5,534 nt of DNA from Cocleimonas sp. (GCA_023145485.1 JAGLDT010000221.1:1-5534), one strand, 5' to 3'; positions 1-5,483 are shown, counted from the stretch's first letter. Program-made: numbers and translations. Notes: generated by a model not told the origin, from the letters alone.

Positions 1-59
1 CCCGTCATTTCAAGGTCAATCCAGATAAGATTGTCTGCATTCATATCATTATTGCTCAT
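1..59 (-). CDS. orn: Oligoribonuclease, N-terminal fragment (cut by window edge)
   Basis: Reading the minus strand from an ATG at 59-57 gives an open frame that begins MSNNDMNADN and continues LIWIDLEMTG up to the window edge. The second half is the hallmark N-terminus of oligoribonuclease. Its D-x-E pair (IDLE) is the first acidic motif of DEDD-family 3'-5' exoribonucleases and binds catalytic metal ions. Orn degrades two- to five-nucleotide RNAs (nanoRNAs) to mononucleotides in the cytoplasm and is often essential in Gammaproteobacteria. Only 19 codons are visible, so the remaining acidic residues cannot be checked. A GGAAAA stretch on the minus strand just upstream (about 69-64) may serve as the ribosome binding site. 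The gene is divergent from the M48 protease gene, with 84 bases between the two starts. Identification rests on a short but highly characteristic stretch. Confidence 0.88.
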   Translation of the reverse strand, partial: MSNNDMNADNLIWIDLEMT

Positions 60-71
60 TATTATTTTCCA

Positions 72-100
72 TCGTTATCGCCTTGTTCATGGTTTATACT
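72..100 (+). promoter_or_regulatory. Candidate promoter for the M48 protease cluster
   Basis: The 84-base divergent gap between orn and the protease gene contains TATACT at 95-100, a good -10 match. A weak -35 candidate, TCGTTA (72-77), lies 17 bases before it. Transcription would start near 107 and give a leader of about 37 bases. The same A/T core read on the minus strand gives TATAAA (98-93), so it could also serve orn. This is a consensus match only. Confidence 0.3.
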
Positions 101-143
101 GTGGCGTTCTTAAAATTAAAAACTAACCAGTCTAACAAATCAT

Positions 144-1394
144 ATGCACACATACACTTGGATTTTCATCATCCCTTTTGTCATTACTTTAGGGGTACAA
201 TTATGGCTATCATTACGCCAAGCATCACATGTAAAAAAATTTCGTATCGCCGTTCCTGCAGAGTTTGCAGATAAAGTCACTTTGGATGAGCATCAAAAAG
301 CTGCAGATTATACTGTAACAAAGGGCAGTTTCGGACGCTTTGAATTATTATTAGGCTCATTATTATTATTACTTTGGACATTAGGTGGTGGGCTTAATTT
401 ATTAGATCAATGGTTACGCACCTTTGAGCTAGGAGATATTGCCACAGGTGTTGCTGTCATTCTTAGCTTTACTTTAATTTCTAGTTTAATTGATATTCCT
501 GCATCTCTCTACAGTAATTTCATTATTGAAGAAAAGTTTGGGTTTAATAAACTAACAATGAAAACTTTTTTCATTGATTTGTTTAAAAATACTGCTTTAT
601 CATTGGCTATTGGCATACCACTGATTATGTTAGTGCTATGGCTAATGGAATCAGCGGGGGAATTATGGTGGTTATATGCTTGGCTAGCAATTACTCTATT
701 CTCTCTTGTGATGATGTGGGCATACCCTAAATTTATTGCACCTATTTTTAATAAATTTCAACCGCTAGAAGAAGGCGAGGTTTTATCCCGCATTACTGAG
801 TTATTAGAACGCACAGGCTTTAATTCTCAGGGTGTTTTTGTTATGGATGGCTCGCGACGCTCCAGTCATGGCAATGCTTATTTCACAGGCTTTGGAAAGA
901 ATAAACGCATTGTTTTTTTTGATACCTTATTAAAGCACTTATCCCCTAAAGAAGTTGAAGCTGTTCTAGCTCATGAGCTAGGTCACTTTAAACGCAAACA
1001 TGTTTTTAAAGGCATGGCAGTCTCCATGTTAATGACGCTCGCTGGCTTTTTTATATTAGCTTTTTTAATGAAACAGGATGCCTTTTTTAACTTATTAGGC
1101 GTAGAAAAATCATCAACCTATATGGCATTATTACTCTTTATGCTAGTTGCACCGATCTATACTTTTTTTATTGGTCCAATGATGGCATGGTGGTCACGCA
1201 AACATGAATTTGAAGCTGACCACTTTGCTGCAAAAGAATCAAGCGCAAAGGAACTCATTAGTGCTTTAGTTGGTCTGTATAAGAAGAATGCAGGAACATT
1301 AACACCAGACCCATTGTATTCTGCCTTCTACGACTCGCATCCTCCCGCGTCTATACGTATCGCACATTTAAAGCAGGCTGGGGGCTTGAAGTAG
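144..1394 (+). CDS. M48 family (Ste24/CAAX-prenyl-protease type) membrane zinc metallopeptidase
   Basis: This is a 416-residue polytopic membrane protease of the Ste24 branch of peptidase family M48. The zinc-binding HELGH motif is at residues 277-281, where H277 and H281 are ligands and E278 the catalytic base. The third ligand is expected to be E355 of the EFEAD motif (355-359). A C-terminal SHPP at 398-401 followed by SIRIAHL is the conserved tail motif. About seven hydrophobic segments can be seen, near residues 5-24, 67-87, 100-120, 149-168, 174-194, 290-309 and 327-347, as in Ste24 enzymes. Bacterial members probably cleave membrane or membrane-near proteins for quality control. Bacteria generally lack the prenylated CAAX substrates, so the eukaryotic name should not be transferred literally. 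An in-frame stop at 117-119 and no other start before 144 fix the start, but no clear Shine-Dalgarno sequence precedes it. The leucine-rich second membrane segment is written with runs of TTA codons (344-376). Confidence 0.93.
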   Translation: MHTYTWIFIIPFVITLGVQLWLSLRQASHVKKFRIAVPAEFADKVTLDEHQKAADYTVTKGSFGRFELLLGSLLLLLWTLGGGLNLLDQWLRTFELGDIATGVAVILSFTLISSLIDIPASLYSNFIIEEKFGFNKLTMKTFFIDLFKNTALSLAIGIPLIMLVLWLMESAGELWWLYAWLAITLFSLVMMWAYPKFIAPIFNKFQPLEEGEVLSRITELLERTGFNSQGVFVMDGSRRSSHGNAYFTGFGKNKRIVFFDTLLKHLSPKEVEAVLAHELGHFKRKHVFKGMAVSMLMTLAGFFILAFLMKQDAFFNLLGVEKSSTYMALLLFMLVAPIYTFFIGPMMAWWSRKHEFEADHFAAKESSAKELISALVGLYKKNAGTLTPDPLYSAFYDSHPPASIRIAHLKQAGGLK

Positions 1395-1410
1395 AATACG
1401 ATTGGGTTGT

Positions 1411-1463
1411 AGGAACTTTCCAAGAAATTAAGTTACCCACCTTTTAATGACTTGAAACTTCCT
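1411..1463 (+). other. Long imperfect stem-loop in the protease-cytochrome intergenic region
   Basis: AGGAA (1411-1415) pairs with TTCCT (1459-1463), TTT (1417-1419) with AAA (1455-1457), CAAG (1421-1424) with CTTG (1451-1454), and ATTAA (1427-1431) with TTAAT (1444-1448). This gives 17 Watson-Crick pairs interrupted by a C/C mismatch, a single-base bulge and a two-by-two internal loop. The apical loop is at about 1433-1442. No U-run follows, so it is not an obvious intrinsic terminator. It could be an mRNA-stabilising or processing structure, or a palindromic intergenic repeat. Confidence 0.5.
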
Positions 1464-1464
1464 A

Positions 1465-1496
1465 AGGATGGCGGATGGAATCATATCCTCCGTCCT
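1465..1496 (+). other. Second stem-loop, GC-richer, upstream of the cytochrome gene
   Basis: AGGATGGCGGAT (1465-1476) pairs with ATCCTCCGTCCT (1485-1496), with one U-G wobble and one C/T mismatch in 12 positions. The eight-base loop is GGAATCAT. It abuts the preceding hairpin with one base between them. The downstream sequence ATCTTGGG is not a U-tract, so termination here would be weak at best. It lies 36 bases before the cytochrome ribosome binding site. Partial termination, RNA processing or a repeat element are all possible. Confidence 0.5.
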
Positions 1497-1515
1497 ATCT
1501 TGGGCTGTCCCTGAA

Positions 1516-1521
1516 TATAAA
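1516..1521 (+). promoter_or_regulatory. Possible -10 element for the cytochrome gene
   Basis: TATAAA at 1516-1521 lies 23 bases before the cytochrome start codon. No convincing -35 is placed 16-18 bases upstream, where the sequence falls in the second hairpin's 3' arm. It could give the cytochrome-rsgA pair its own transcript with a very short leader. The support is weak. Confidence 0.15.
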
Positions 1522-1532
1522 CAACTAAATAC

Positions 1533-1537
1533 AGGAG
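1533..1537 (+). promoter_or_regulatory. Ribosome binding site that fixes the GTG start of the cytochrome gene
   Basis: AGGAG at 1533-1537 lies seven bases before the GTG at 1545. This ideal spacing, together with the signal peptide that begins exactly there (MKKS), supports GTG as the true start. Confidence 0.8.
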
Positions 1538-1544
1538 AATTACA

Positions 1545-1898
1545 GTGAAAAAAAGTATCAATATAACAATTATGACAATGTGTGGTTTAATTTTAGCAGG
1601 CTCTGCTTTAGCAGAGGGGAATTCAAGTAATGGTAAAAAAATATATTCAAAATCTGAGTGTTTACGGTGCCATCAAACCAATCAATTATTCACCCGTAAA
1701 GATCGTAAAGTGAAAACACTACCACAATTAAATTCACAGGTACGCAAATGTGATACCCAATTAAACACCCATTTATTTCATGATGAGATCGAAGATGTCG
1801 TCGCCTATCTAAATCAAGCCCATTATAAATTTCCCGTTAAGAAAAATAATAATAAAACAACAAAAGAGAAAACAAACAAGGAATCTACCGATGGGTAA
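1545..1898 (+). CDS. Small exported mono-heme c-type cytochrome, no obvious Met ligand
   Basis: This 117-residue protein has a typical Sec signal peptide: MKKS, then a hydrophobic core, then SALA, with cleavage likely after residue 23. The single heme-attachment motif CLRCH is at residues 39-43, where C39 and C42 bind heme covalently and H43 is the proximal ligand. The mature part ends its fold with an EDVVAYLNQAHYKF helix (83-96), as in class I-like cytochromes. The mature protein contains no methionine, so the usual distal ligand is missing. H76, H79 and H93 are alternatives, or the iron may be five-coordinate. A further cysteine (C69) is present. Residues 99-117 form a Lys/Asn/Thr-rich, probably disordered tail. 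The protein should act in the periplasm in electron transfer or ligand binding; no partner is visible. It is followed after 19 bases by rsgA and is probably co-transcribed with it. The cytochrome call is firm, the precise subfamily is not. Confidence 0.85.
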   Translation: MKKSINITIMTMCGLILAGSALAEGNSSNGKKIYSKSECLRCHQTNQLFTRKDRKVKTLPQLNSQVRKCDTQLNTHLFHDEIEDVVAYLNQAHYKFPVKKNNNKTTKEKTNKESTDG

Positions 1899-1905
1899 AC
1901 AATGA
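1878..1905 (+). promoter_or_regulatory. Shine-Dalgarno plus four-codon mini-ORF in frame with rsgA
   Basis: AAGGAA (1878-1883) is spaced seven bases from an ATG at 1891. That ATG opens the frame M-G-K-Q and hits TGA at 1903-1905. It overlaps the stop of the cytochrome gene in another frame. It is in the same frame as the rsgA ATG at 1918, which itself has no good Shine-Dalgarno. Ribosomes loaded here could terminate and re-initiate at rsgA. Alternatively, 1891 is the ancestral rsgA start, now interrupted by a stop. Confidence 0.4.
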
Positions 1906-1917
1906 GAACAATATCAT

Positions 1918-2838
1918 ATGAGCAACAAAACAGTTGCCAAATGCAATAGAAAAAAACACACAGGGCGGGTTATTACCCGCTTTGGATCAGAATTATTAGT
2001 ATCGAATGGTGATCAACCTCCCATTCGATGCACCACCAAAAGAAAACTAGACCATGTGGCTTGTGGAGACCATGTCCTCTGGCAAGCCAACCAACATGGC
2101 AATGCCACCGTTAGCCAAATCTTACCCCGCAAAAACGCCCTAACACGCCGTACCTACCGTGGCACACCAAAAACAATTGCTGCTAATGTAGATCAGTTAC
2201 TAGTCACTAGTTCATGGTTACCACGTCCTATCTGGGAACTGGTTGATCGCTATTTGATAGCAGCAGGACAACTTCAAGCTAATGCCATTATTATCATTAA
2301 TAAAAGTGACCTAGAACAAAAACAAGCAACCGCTATTGATAAAAAAGCATTGCAAGATTATCGTGATATTGGCTACTCAGTAATCGCTATTAATGCACTC
2401 ACTGGTGAAGGTGTCGATGAGTTACGTCAGTTAATGAATGCTAAAACCAATATCTTTGTTGGACGCTCTGGGGTTGGAAAGTCATCCATAGCACAACACT
2501 TTCTGCCTGATATTGAATTATTAGTGAATGACATTTCTCAAAATGGAGAAGGCCAACATACCACTACCACTGCTACGCTATATAATCTAGAAAACGATGC
2601 TTATCTTATCGACTCTCCAGGAGTGCGTGACTATGCTTTAGATGAATTAACAGCAAGAAAATTAAGCGATGGTTATCGTGAGTTTGCCCCTTACATCCAA
2701 GACTGTCGCTTTAATAACTGCACTCATAACCATGAGCCAAAATGCGCAGTAAGAACAGCGGTTAAGTCTGGAGAGATTTCTAACCCACGTTATCAACGTT
2801 ATCTTGGTGCATTAATTAATATGGAAAACATGACTTAA
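1918..2838 (+). CDS. rsgA: Ribosome small-subunit-dependent GTPase A
   Basis: This is a 306-residue circularly permuted GTPase that helps late 30S subunit maturation and releases on GTP hydrolysis. An N-terminal OB-fold begins near residue 15 (GRVITRFGSELLV). The GTPase motifs then come in permuted order: G4 NKSD at 128-131, a G5-like NALTGEG at 159-165, the P-loop G1 GRSGVGKS at 182-189, G2 threonines at 215-218 after Q213-H214, and G3 DSPG at 232-235. The C-terminal zinc knuckle is intact with C263, C268, H270 and C276 (C-X4-C-X-H-X5-C). The protein is shorter than the roughly 350-residue E. coli form, mainly because it lacks the basic N-terminal extension. The start at 1918 is the first ATG after an in-frame TGA at 1903-1905 and lacks a Shine-Dalgarno. 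The ATG at 1891 with a good site is cut off by that stop. It lies 19 bases after the cytochrome gene and is probably in the same transcript. Confidence 0.96.
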   Translation: MSNKTVAKCNRKKHTGRVITRFGSELLVSNGDQPPIRCTTKRKLDHVACGDHVLWQANQHGNATVSQILPRKNALTRRTYRGTPKTIAANVDQLLVTSSWLPRPIWELVDRYLIAAGQLQANAIIIINKSDLEQKQATAIDKKALQDYRDIGYSVIAINALTGEGVDELRQLMNAKTNIFVGRSGVGKSSIAQHFLPDIELLVNDISQNGEGQHTTTTATLYNLENDAYLIDSPGVRDYALDELTARKLSDGYREFAPYIQDCRFNNCTHNHEPKCAVRTAVKSGEISNPRYQRYLGALINMENMT

Positions 2839-2869
2839 TTCAAAATAAGTGATCACACAAACTAAAACA

Positions 2870-3754
2870 TTACTCAATATTCTGAACCTGCTCGCGCATT
2901 TGTTCTATTAATACCTTTAAATCGACAACAGCTTGGGTAGTTTTAGAGTCATTGGATTTGGAGCCAAGGGTATTCACTTCACGATTAAGTTCTTGCATTA
3001 AAAAATCTAACCGTCGCCCTACTGCATCTTTGCGTTGCAATACTAACGTTACTTCTTGAATATGCGCACTAAGGCGGTCAATCTCTTCGGTTACATCAAG
3101 ACGCTGGGCTTGAATCACAAGCTCTTGTTCTAAACGATTTTCATCAAGCGTTAAATCAAGATCCGCAATACGTTTGAGCACTTTTTCTCGTAGTGCAAAC
3201 AGCACCTCTTTGCGGCGCACACGTATTGATTGCACAATGGTTTCTATTTCATTACAACGCAGGGTAATAAAATGACTCAGTTGTTGTCCTTCACGTAAAC
3301 GTGTGGCAATTAGATCATCTAATGTTTTCCCTAATAAACGTTGAGCTTGTTTAGCAATATCACTAAGATCTGTTGGTGGTGTTTCTATTACCCCTTTCCA
3401 GTTTAATATATCCATCGCTAAGAGAGAAACTGGCTTTTTGGATAGTGCTTCTATTTGCCGATGCACATCAAGTAATGCCTTAACCTGCCCTTCATTAATA
3501 GTAATATCATATGAGCTAGTAGCGGTTGATTCATAACTCAGTTTTGCTTCAATTTTACCCCGTTTCAAAGCATGACGAACCTGCTCTTTAAATTCATTTT
3601 GATGGCTGAGTAAAGCAGAAGGCAGGTGCATGCTAACATCAAGATAACGATGATTAACGGAGCGTAGCTCCCATTCAAGACTGCTATTTTCATCACTGAA
3701 TTGACCGCGCGCATAAGCCGTCATGCTTTTTATTGCAGAAGTTTTTATTGTCAT
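2870..3754 (-). CDS. yicC: YicC family protein (ribonuclease-associated, stress-induced)
   Basis: This is a 294-residue protein matching YicC over its full length (E. coli about 287). The N-terminal YicC_N domain starts with SMTAYARGQ (10-18) and contains EWELRSVNHRYLD (27-39) and KRGKIE (64-69). A helical middle carries REGQQL (154-159). The C-terminal DUF1732 part has DVTEEIDRLSAHI (220-232), GRRLDFLMQELNRE (246-259), NTLGSKS and the ending VLIEQMREQVQNIE. E. coli YicC has been linked to RNA decay, including small-RNA turnover with PNPase, and is described as an endoribonuclease. Transfer of that role is inference. Family members usually begin two or three residues before SMTA; here the first ATG adds about seven (MTIKTSA). 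It starts five bases after the hslO stop, with no recognisable Shine-Dalgarno, so translation is probably coupled to hslO. In many bacteria yicC instead lies near gmk or rph. Confidence 0.95.
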   Translation of the reverse strand: MTIKTSAIKSMTAYARGQFSDENSSLEWELRSVNHRYLDVSMHLPSALLSHQNEFKEQVRHALKRGKIEAKLSYESTATSSYDITINEGQVKALLDVHRQIEALSKKPVSLLAMDILNWKGVIETPPTDLSDIAKQAQRLLGKTLDDLIATRLREGQQLSHFITLRCNEIETIVQSIRVRRKEVLFALREKVLKRIADLDLTLDENRLEQELVIQAQRLDVTEEIDRLSAHIQEVTLVLQRKDAVGRRLDFLMQELNREVNTLGSKSNDSKTTQAVVDLKVLIEQMREQVQNIE

Positions 3755-3759
3755 TTTTT

Positions 3760-4635
3760 TTAATGGATGCTATTAGTTGGAGGAGTATTTGTTTCACTAA
3801 AAAGACGCTTAACATCAACCTTATTAATCATATAATGGCTATTACAAAATTCACAATCAACATCGATACTGCCATGCTTGGCAATAATATCCTCAGCCTC
3901 ATCAACCCCAAGGGAAATCACCATTTTCTCTATTTTTTGCTGTGAACACTGGCATTTAAACGTAATTTCTTCTTGCTCAAACACCCGTAGTTCTTCTTCG
4001 TGATATAAACGTTTTAAAATCGTCTCCATCTCTAATGTCAGCAATTCTTCATCCGTAATGGTGCTACTCAATGCTAAGGCACGCTCCCAGTTATCATCAT
4101 TTGTTTCAAGAGAATCAGTCTCAGGAAGGCGTTGTAATAATAACCCTGTTGCTTTTTGTTCATCAGCAACTAACCATAAGCGTGTCGGTAATTGTTCTGA
4201 CTGTTCAAAATAACGCGCTAAACTATCCGCCAATGAATTACCTTGTAATTCGACAATGCTTTGATAACGCTCACCGCCACCTTTTGGCTCAACCGAAATA
4301 ATAATACGCCCCTCTCTAAAAAGATCCTGAAAATCTGCATTATCAGGAATATCCTCATTCCAACGCGCTAAACCCCGCACTGTATGATCAGAGGTTGCTT
4401 GCACTACCAGCATATGAACAGGAGCGGTAGCATGGATTTGTAGAATAAGAGAACCGTTAAACTTTAAGGTCGTTGCTAGTAGGGAAATAGCGGTCAACGC
4501 CTCACCTAAAACCTTACGAATAGGTGCAGGGTAATCAGCAGTTGCTTGCATCATCTGCCATGCTTGCTCTAATTGTACTAATTCACCGCGAACATTGGTG
4601 TTATCGATTAAAAATCGTTGTAATTTATCAGGCAT
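3760..4635 (-). CDS. hslO: Hsp33 redox-regulated molecular chaperone
   Basis: This is a 291-residue cytoplasmic holdase chaperone, close in length to E. coli Hsp33 (292). The N-terminal substrate-binding domain includes ARWNEDIP (90-97), GGGERYQSIVEL (119-130) and SEQLPTRLWLVAD (146-158). The C-terminal redox switch is complete: C228-X-C230 and C261-X2-C264 bind zinc when reduced. In the family they form disulfides under oxidative stress combined with heat or unfolding, which activates the chaperone. After the switch there is a short polar tail ending PPTNSIH. The start at 4635 matches the normal family N-terminus (DKLQRFLIDNTNVRGELV), but no Shine-Dalgarno precedes it. It lies downstream of the rhodanese gene and is separated from it by an intrinsic terminator, so it likely has its own promoter. 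It is followed after five bases by yicC in a probable two-gene operon. No sigma-32-like promoter is evident. Confidence 0.97.
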   Translation of the reverse strand: MPDKLQRFLIDNTNVRGELVQLEQAWQMMQATADYPAPIRKVLGEALTAISLLATTLKFNGSLILQIHATAPVHMLVVQATSDHTVRGLARWNEDIPDNADFQDLFREGRIIISVEPKGGGERYQSIVELQGNSLADSLARYFEQSEQLPTRLWLVADEQKATGLLLQRLPETDSLETNDDNWERALALSSTITDEELLTLEMETILKRLYHEEELRVFEQEEITFKCQCSQQKIEKMVISLGVDEAEDIIAKHGSIDVDCEFCNSHYMINKVDVKRLFSETNTPPTNSIH

Positions 4636-4643
4636 AAAATTTA

Positions 4644-4672
4644 AAAATTGACGGTTAAAAAAAGAGTCTCAA
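4644..4672 (-). promoter_or_regulatory. Weak candidate promoter for hslO-yicC
   Basis: On the minus strand TTGAGA (4672-4667) is followed after 17 bases by AATTTT (4649-4644). Transcription would begin almost at the hslO ATG, implying a leaderless or near-leaderless mRNA, which fits the missing Shine-Dalgarno. The -10 match is poor, and the A/T-rich sequence makes chance matches easy. Confidence 0.2.
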
Positions 4673-4701
4673 AAACAAAAAATCCCCGCAAAAGCAGGGA
4701 T
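4671..4701 (-). terminator. Intrinsic terminator of the rhodanese gene
   Basis: On the minus strand ATCCCTGC (4701-4694), a TTTT loop and GCGGGGAT (4689-4682) form an eight-pair stem. It is followed by a T-rich run, TTTTTTGTTTTT, reaching 4671. One position pairs as U-G in minus-strand RNA but would be a C/A mismatch in plus-strand RNA, and the T-run also points to the minus strand. A second small hairpin, CATTAT / ATAATG (4733-4738 and 4744-4749), sits directly after the gene's stop. Confidence 0.88.
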
Positions 4702-4750
4702 CATTGATCTAGATTGTGAATATTGCTTACCGCATTATTTCACATAATGG

Positions 4751-5425
4751 TTATTTACGGAAATAAACCGTTGATAAGCCAAATCCTGTCCAAGACTGCA
4801 TACCACCACGATACCATTTGATTTTCTCAGCAGGATAACCTTTCGCTAATAGTAGCTTAATATTAGCCGTTGATTGCTCACACCAAGCACCATTACAGAA
4901 TAAAACTAATGTTTTAGCGTGGGTGAAATCAAGCTTTTCGCCTTTCATATCTGCCCCAAAACGACTCACAATAACCTCTTCTGCCGTTGCTGCATCCTCC
5001 CAAGTATCAGCACCTCTAACACTTAGTGTTGTCCAAGGGATATTAACAGACCCAGGGATAGTACCCCGCATCATCCACTCAGGTGTTCTAGCATCGATCA
5101 CCATAACCGCTTCCCCTGCTGATGATCTTTTTAAATAATCCAACGTTTCTATCTCACCAATGGTTTCAACATTAGGGGCAATTGACATGGGTTCAATACA
5201 AAAAGGAGGACAAGCACGTGATGTTTTAGAAAAAGCAGGGTTAATAAGGTTATCATTATCTTGATTACGTTTAACCTCAACCTTTTTGCCGTCCACGTTA
5301 ATCGTAACGCTCATGATGCTAGGGGTAATCCCTACTGGGTCTCTTTTGTCAGCCATCACAGTATGGCTACTAAAAAGAAGGATCATTCCCATCAATAATT
5401 GGGGGATTGTATTTCTATTTCTCAT
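4751..5425 (-). CDS. Exported rhodanese-domain protein with N-terminal CPPFC motif
   Basis: This is a 224-residue protein with a Sec signal peptide (hydrophobic residues 9-20, cleavage likely after A25 in TVMA). It is therefore probably periplasmic. Residues 26-85 form an N-terminal extension containing CPPFC (72-76), with two cysteines in a C-X3-C spacing, followed by IEPM. Residues about 87-220 are a single rhodanese domain: VIDARTPEW (109-117), GTIPGSVNIPW (121-131), and an active-site loop starting at C177 (CNGAWC, 177-182) after LVLFC. The loop has a second cysteine, C182, where classical rhodaneses often have arginine. Rhodaneses carry sulfane sulfur as a cysteine persulfide; the donor and acceptor here are unknown. 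The four mature cysteines could form redox or sulfur-relay pairs (inference). It is transcribed alone, with a good ribosome binding site before and a terminator after. Domain and export are clear; specific function is not. Confidence 0.88.
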   Translation of the reverse strand: MRNRNTIPQLLMGMILLFSSHTVMADKRDPVGITPSIMSVTINVDGKKVEVKRNQDNDNLINPAFSKTSRACPPFCIEPMSIAPNVETIGEIETLDYLKRSSAGEAVMVIDARTPEWMMRGTIPGSVNIPWTTLSVRGADTWEDAATAEEVIVSRFGADMKGEKLDFTHAKTLVLFCNGAWCEQSTANIKLLLAKGYPAEKIKWYRGGMQSWTGFGLSTVYFRK

Positions 5426-5430
5426 TTTAT

Positions 5431-5436
5431 TCTCCT
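5431..5436 (-). promoter_or_regulatory. Ribosome binding site of the rhodanese gene
   Basis: AGGAGA on the minus strand (5436-5431) lies five bases before the ATG at 5425, which fixes that start. It is one of only two strong Shine-Dalgarno sequences directly before a gene start in the window. The other is before the cytochrome gene, and both belong to exported proteins. Confidence 0.8.
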
Positions 5437-5483
5437 AAAGCTCTGGTAAATCGGTGGATATGATTAATCTAGCAAAATATGCC

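Larger units (their letters stand above)
1402..1508 (+). repeat. Short imperfect direct repeat TTGGGYTGT bracketing two hairpins
   Basis: TTGGGTTGT at 1402-1410 recurs as TTGGGCTGT at 1500-1508, with eight of nine bases identical. The copies sit immediately outside the two hairpins described at 1411-1463 and 1465-1496. The arrangement resembles a small non-coding insertion with flanking duplications. A nine-base near match over 100 bases can also arise by chance, so this entry records the pattern, not a proven mobile element. Confidence 0.3.

Noticed and set aside
83..274. 63-codon plus-strand open frame overlapping the start of the protease gene
   Set aside because: It overlaps the well-supported M48 gene in another frame and its product shows no recognisable domain.
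344..378. Run of TTA triplets resembling a microsatellite
   Set aside because: It encodes the leucine-rich second membrane segment of the protease. Repeated use of the preferred A/T-rich Leu codon is enough to explain it.
1465..1500. Intrinsic terminator after the protease gene
   Set aside because: The stem is good but is followed by ATCTTGGG rather than a U-run, so it is recorded as a stem-loop only.
1842..1898. Possible frameshifted or foreign tail of the cytochrome
   Set aside because: The A-rich, Lys/Asn-rich end continues the same frame with a normal stop and leads directly into the rsgA upstream region. A disordered tail is simpler.
3733..3945. 70-codon plus-strand open frame
   Set aside because: It lies antisense to the hslO C-terminus and yicC start, with no ribosome site and no protein-like features.
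4071..4301. 76-codon plus-strand open frame
   Set aside because: It is fully antisense to the Hsp33 coding region, whose conserved motifs explain the sequence.
4923..5138. 71-codon plus-strand open frame
   Set aside because: It is antisense to the rhodanese domain. The open frame is a by-product of the real gene's codon use.
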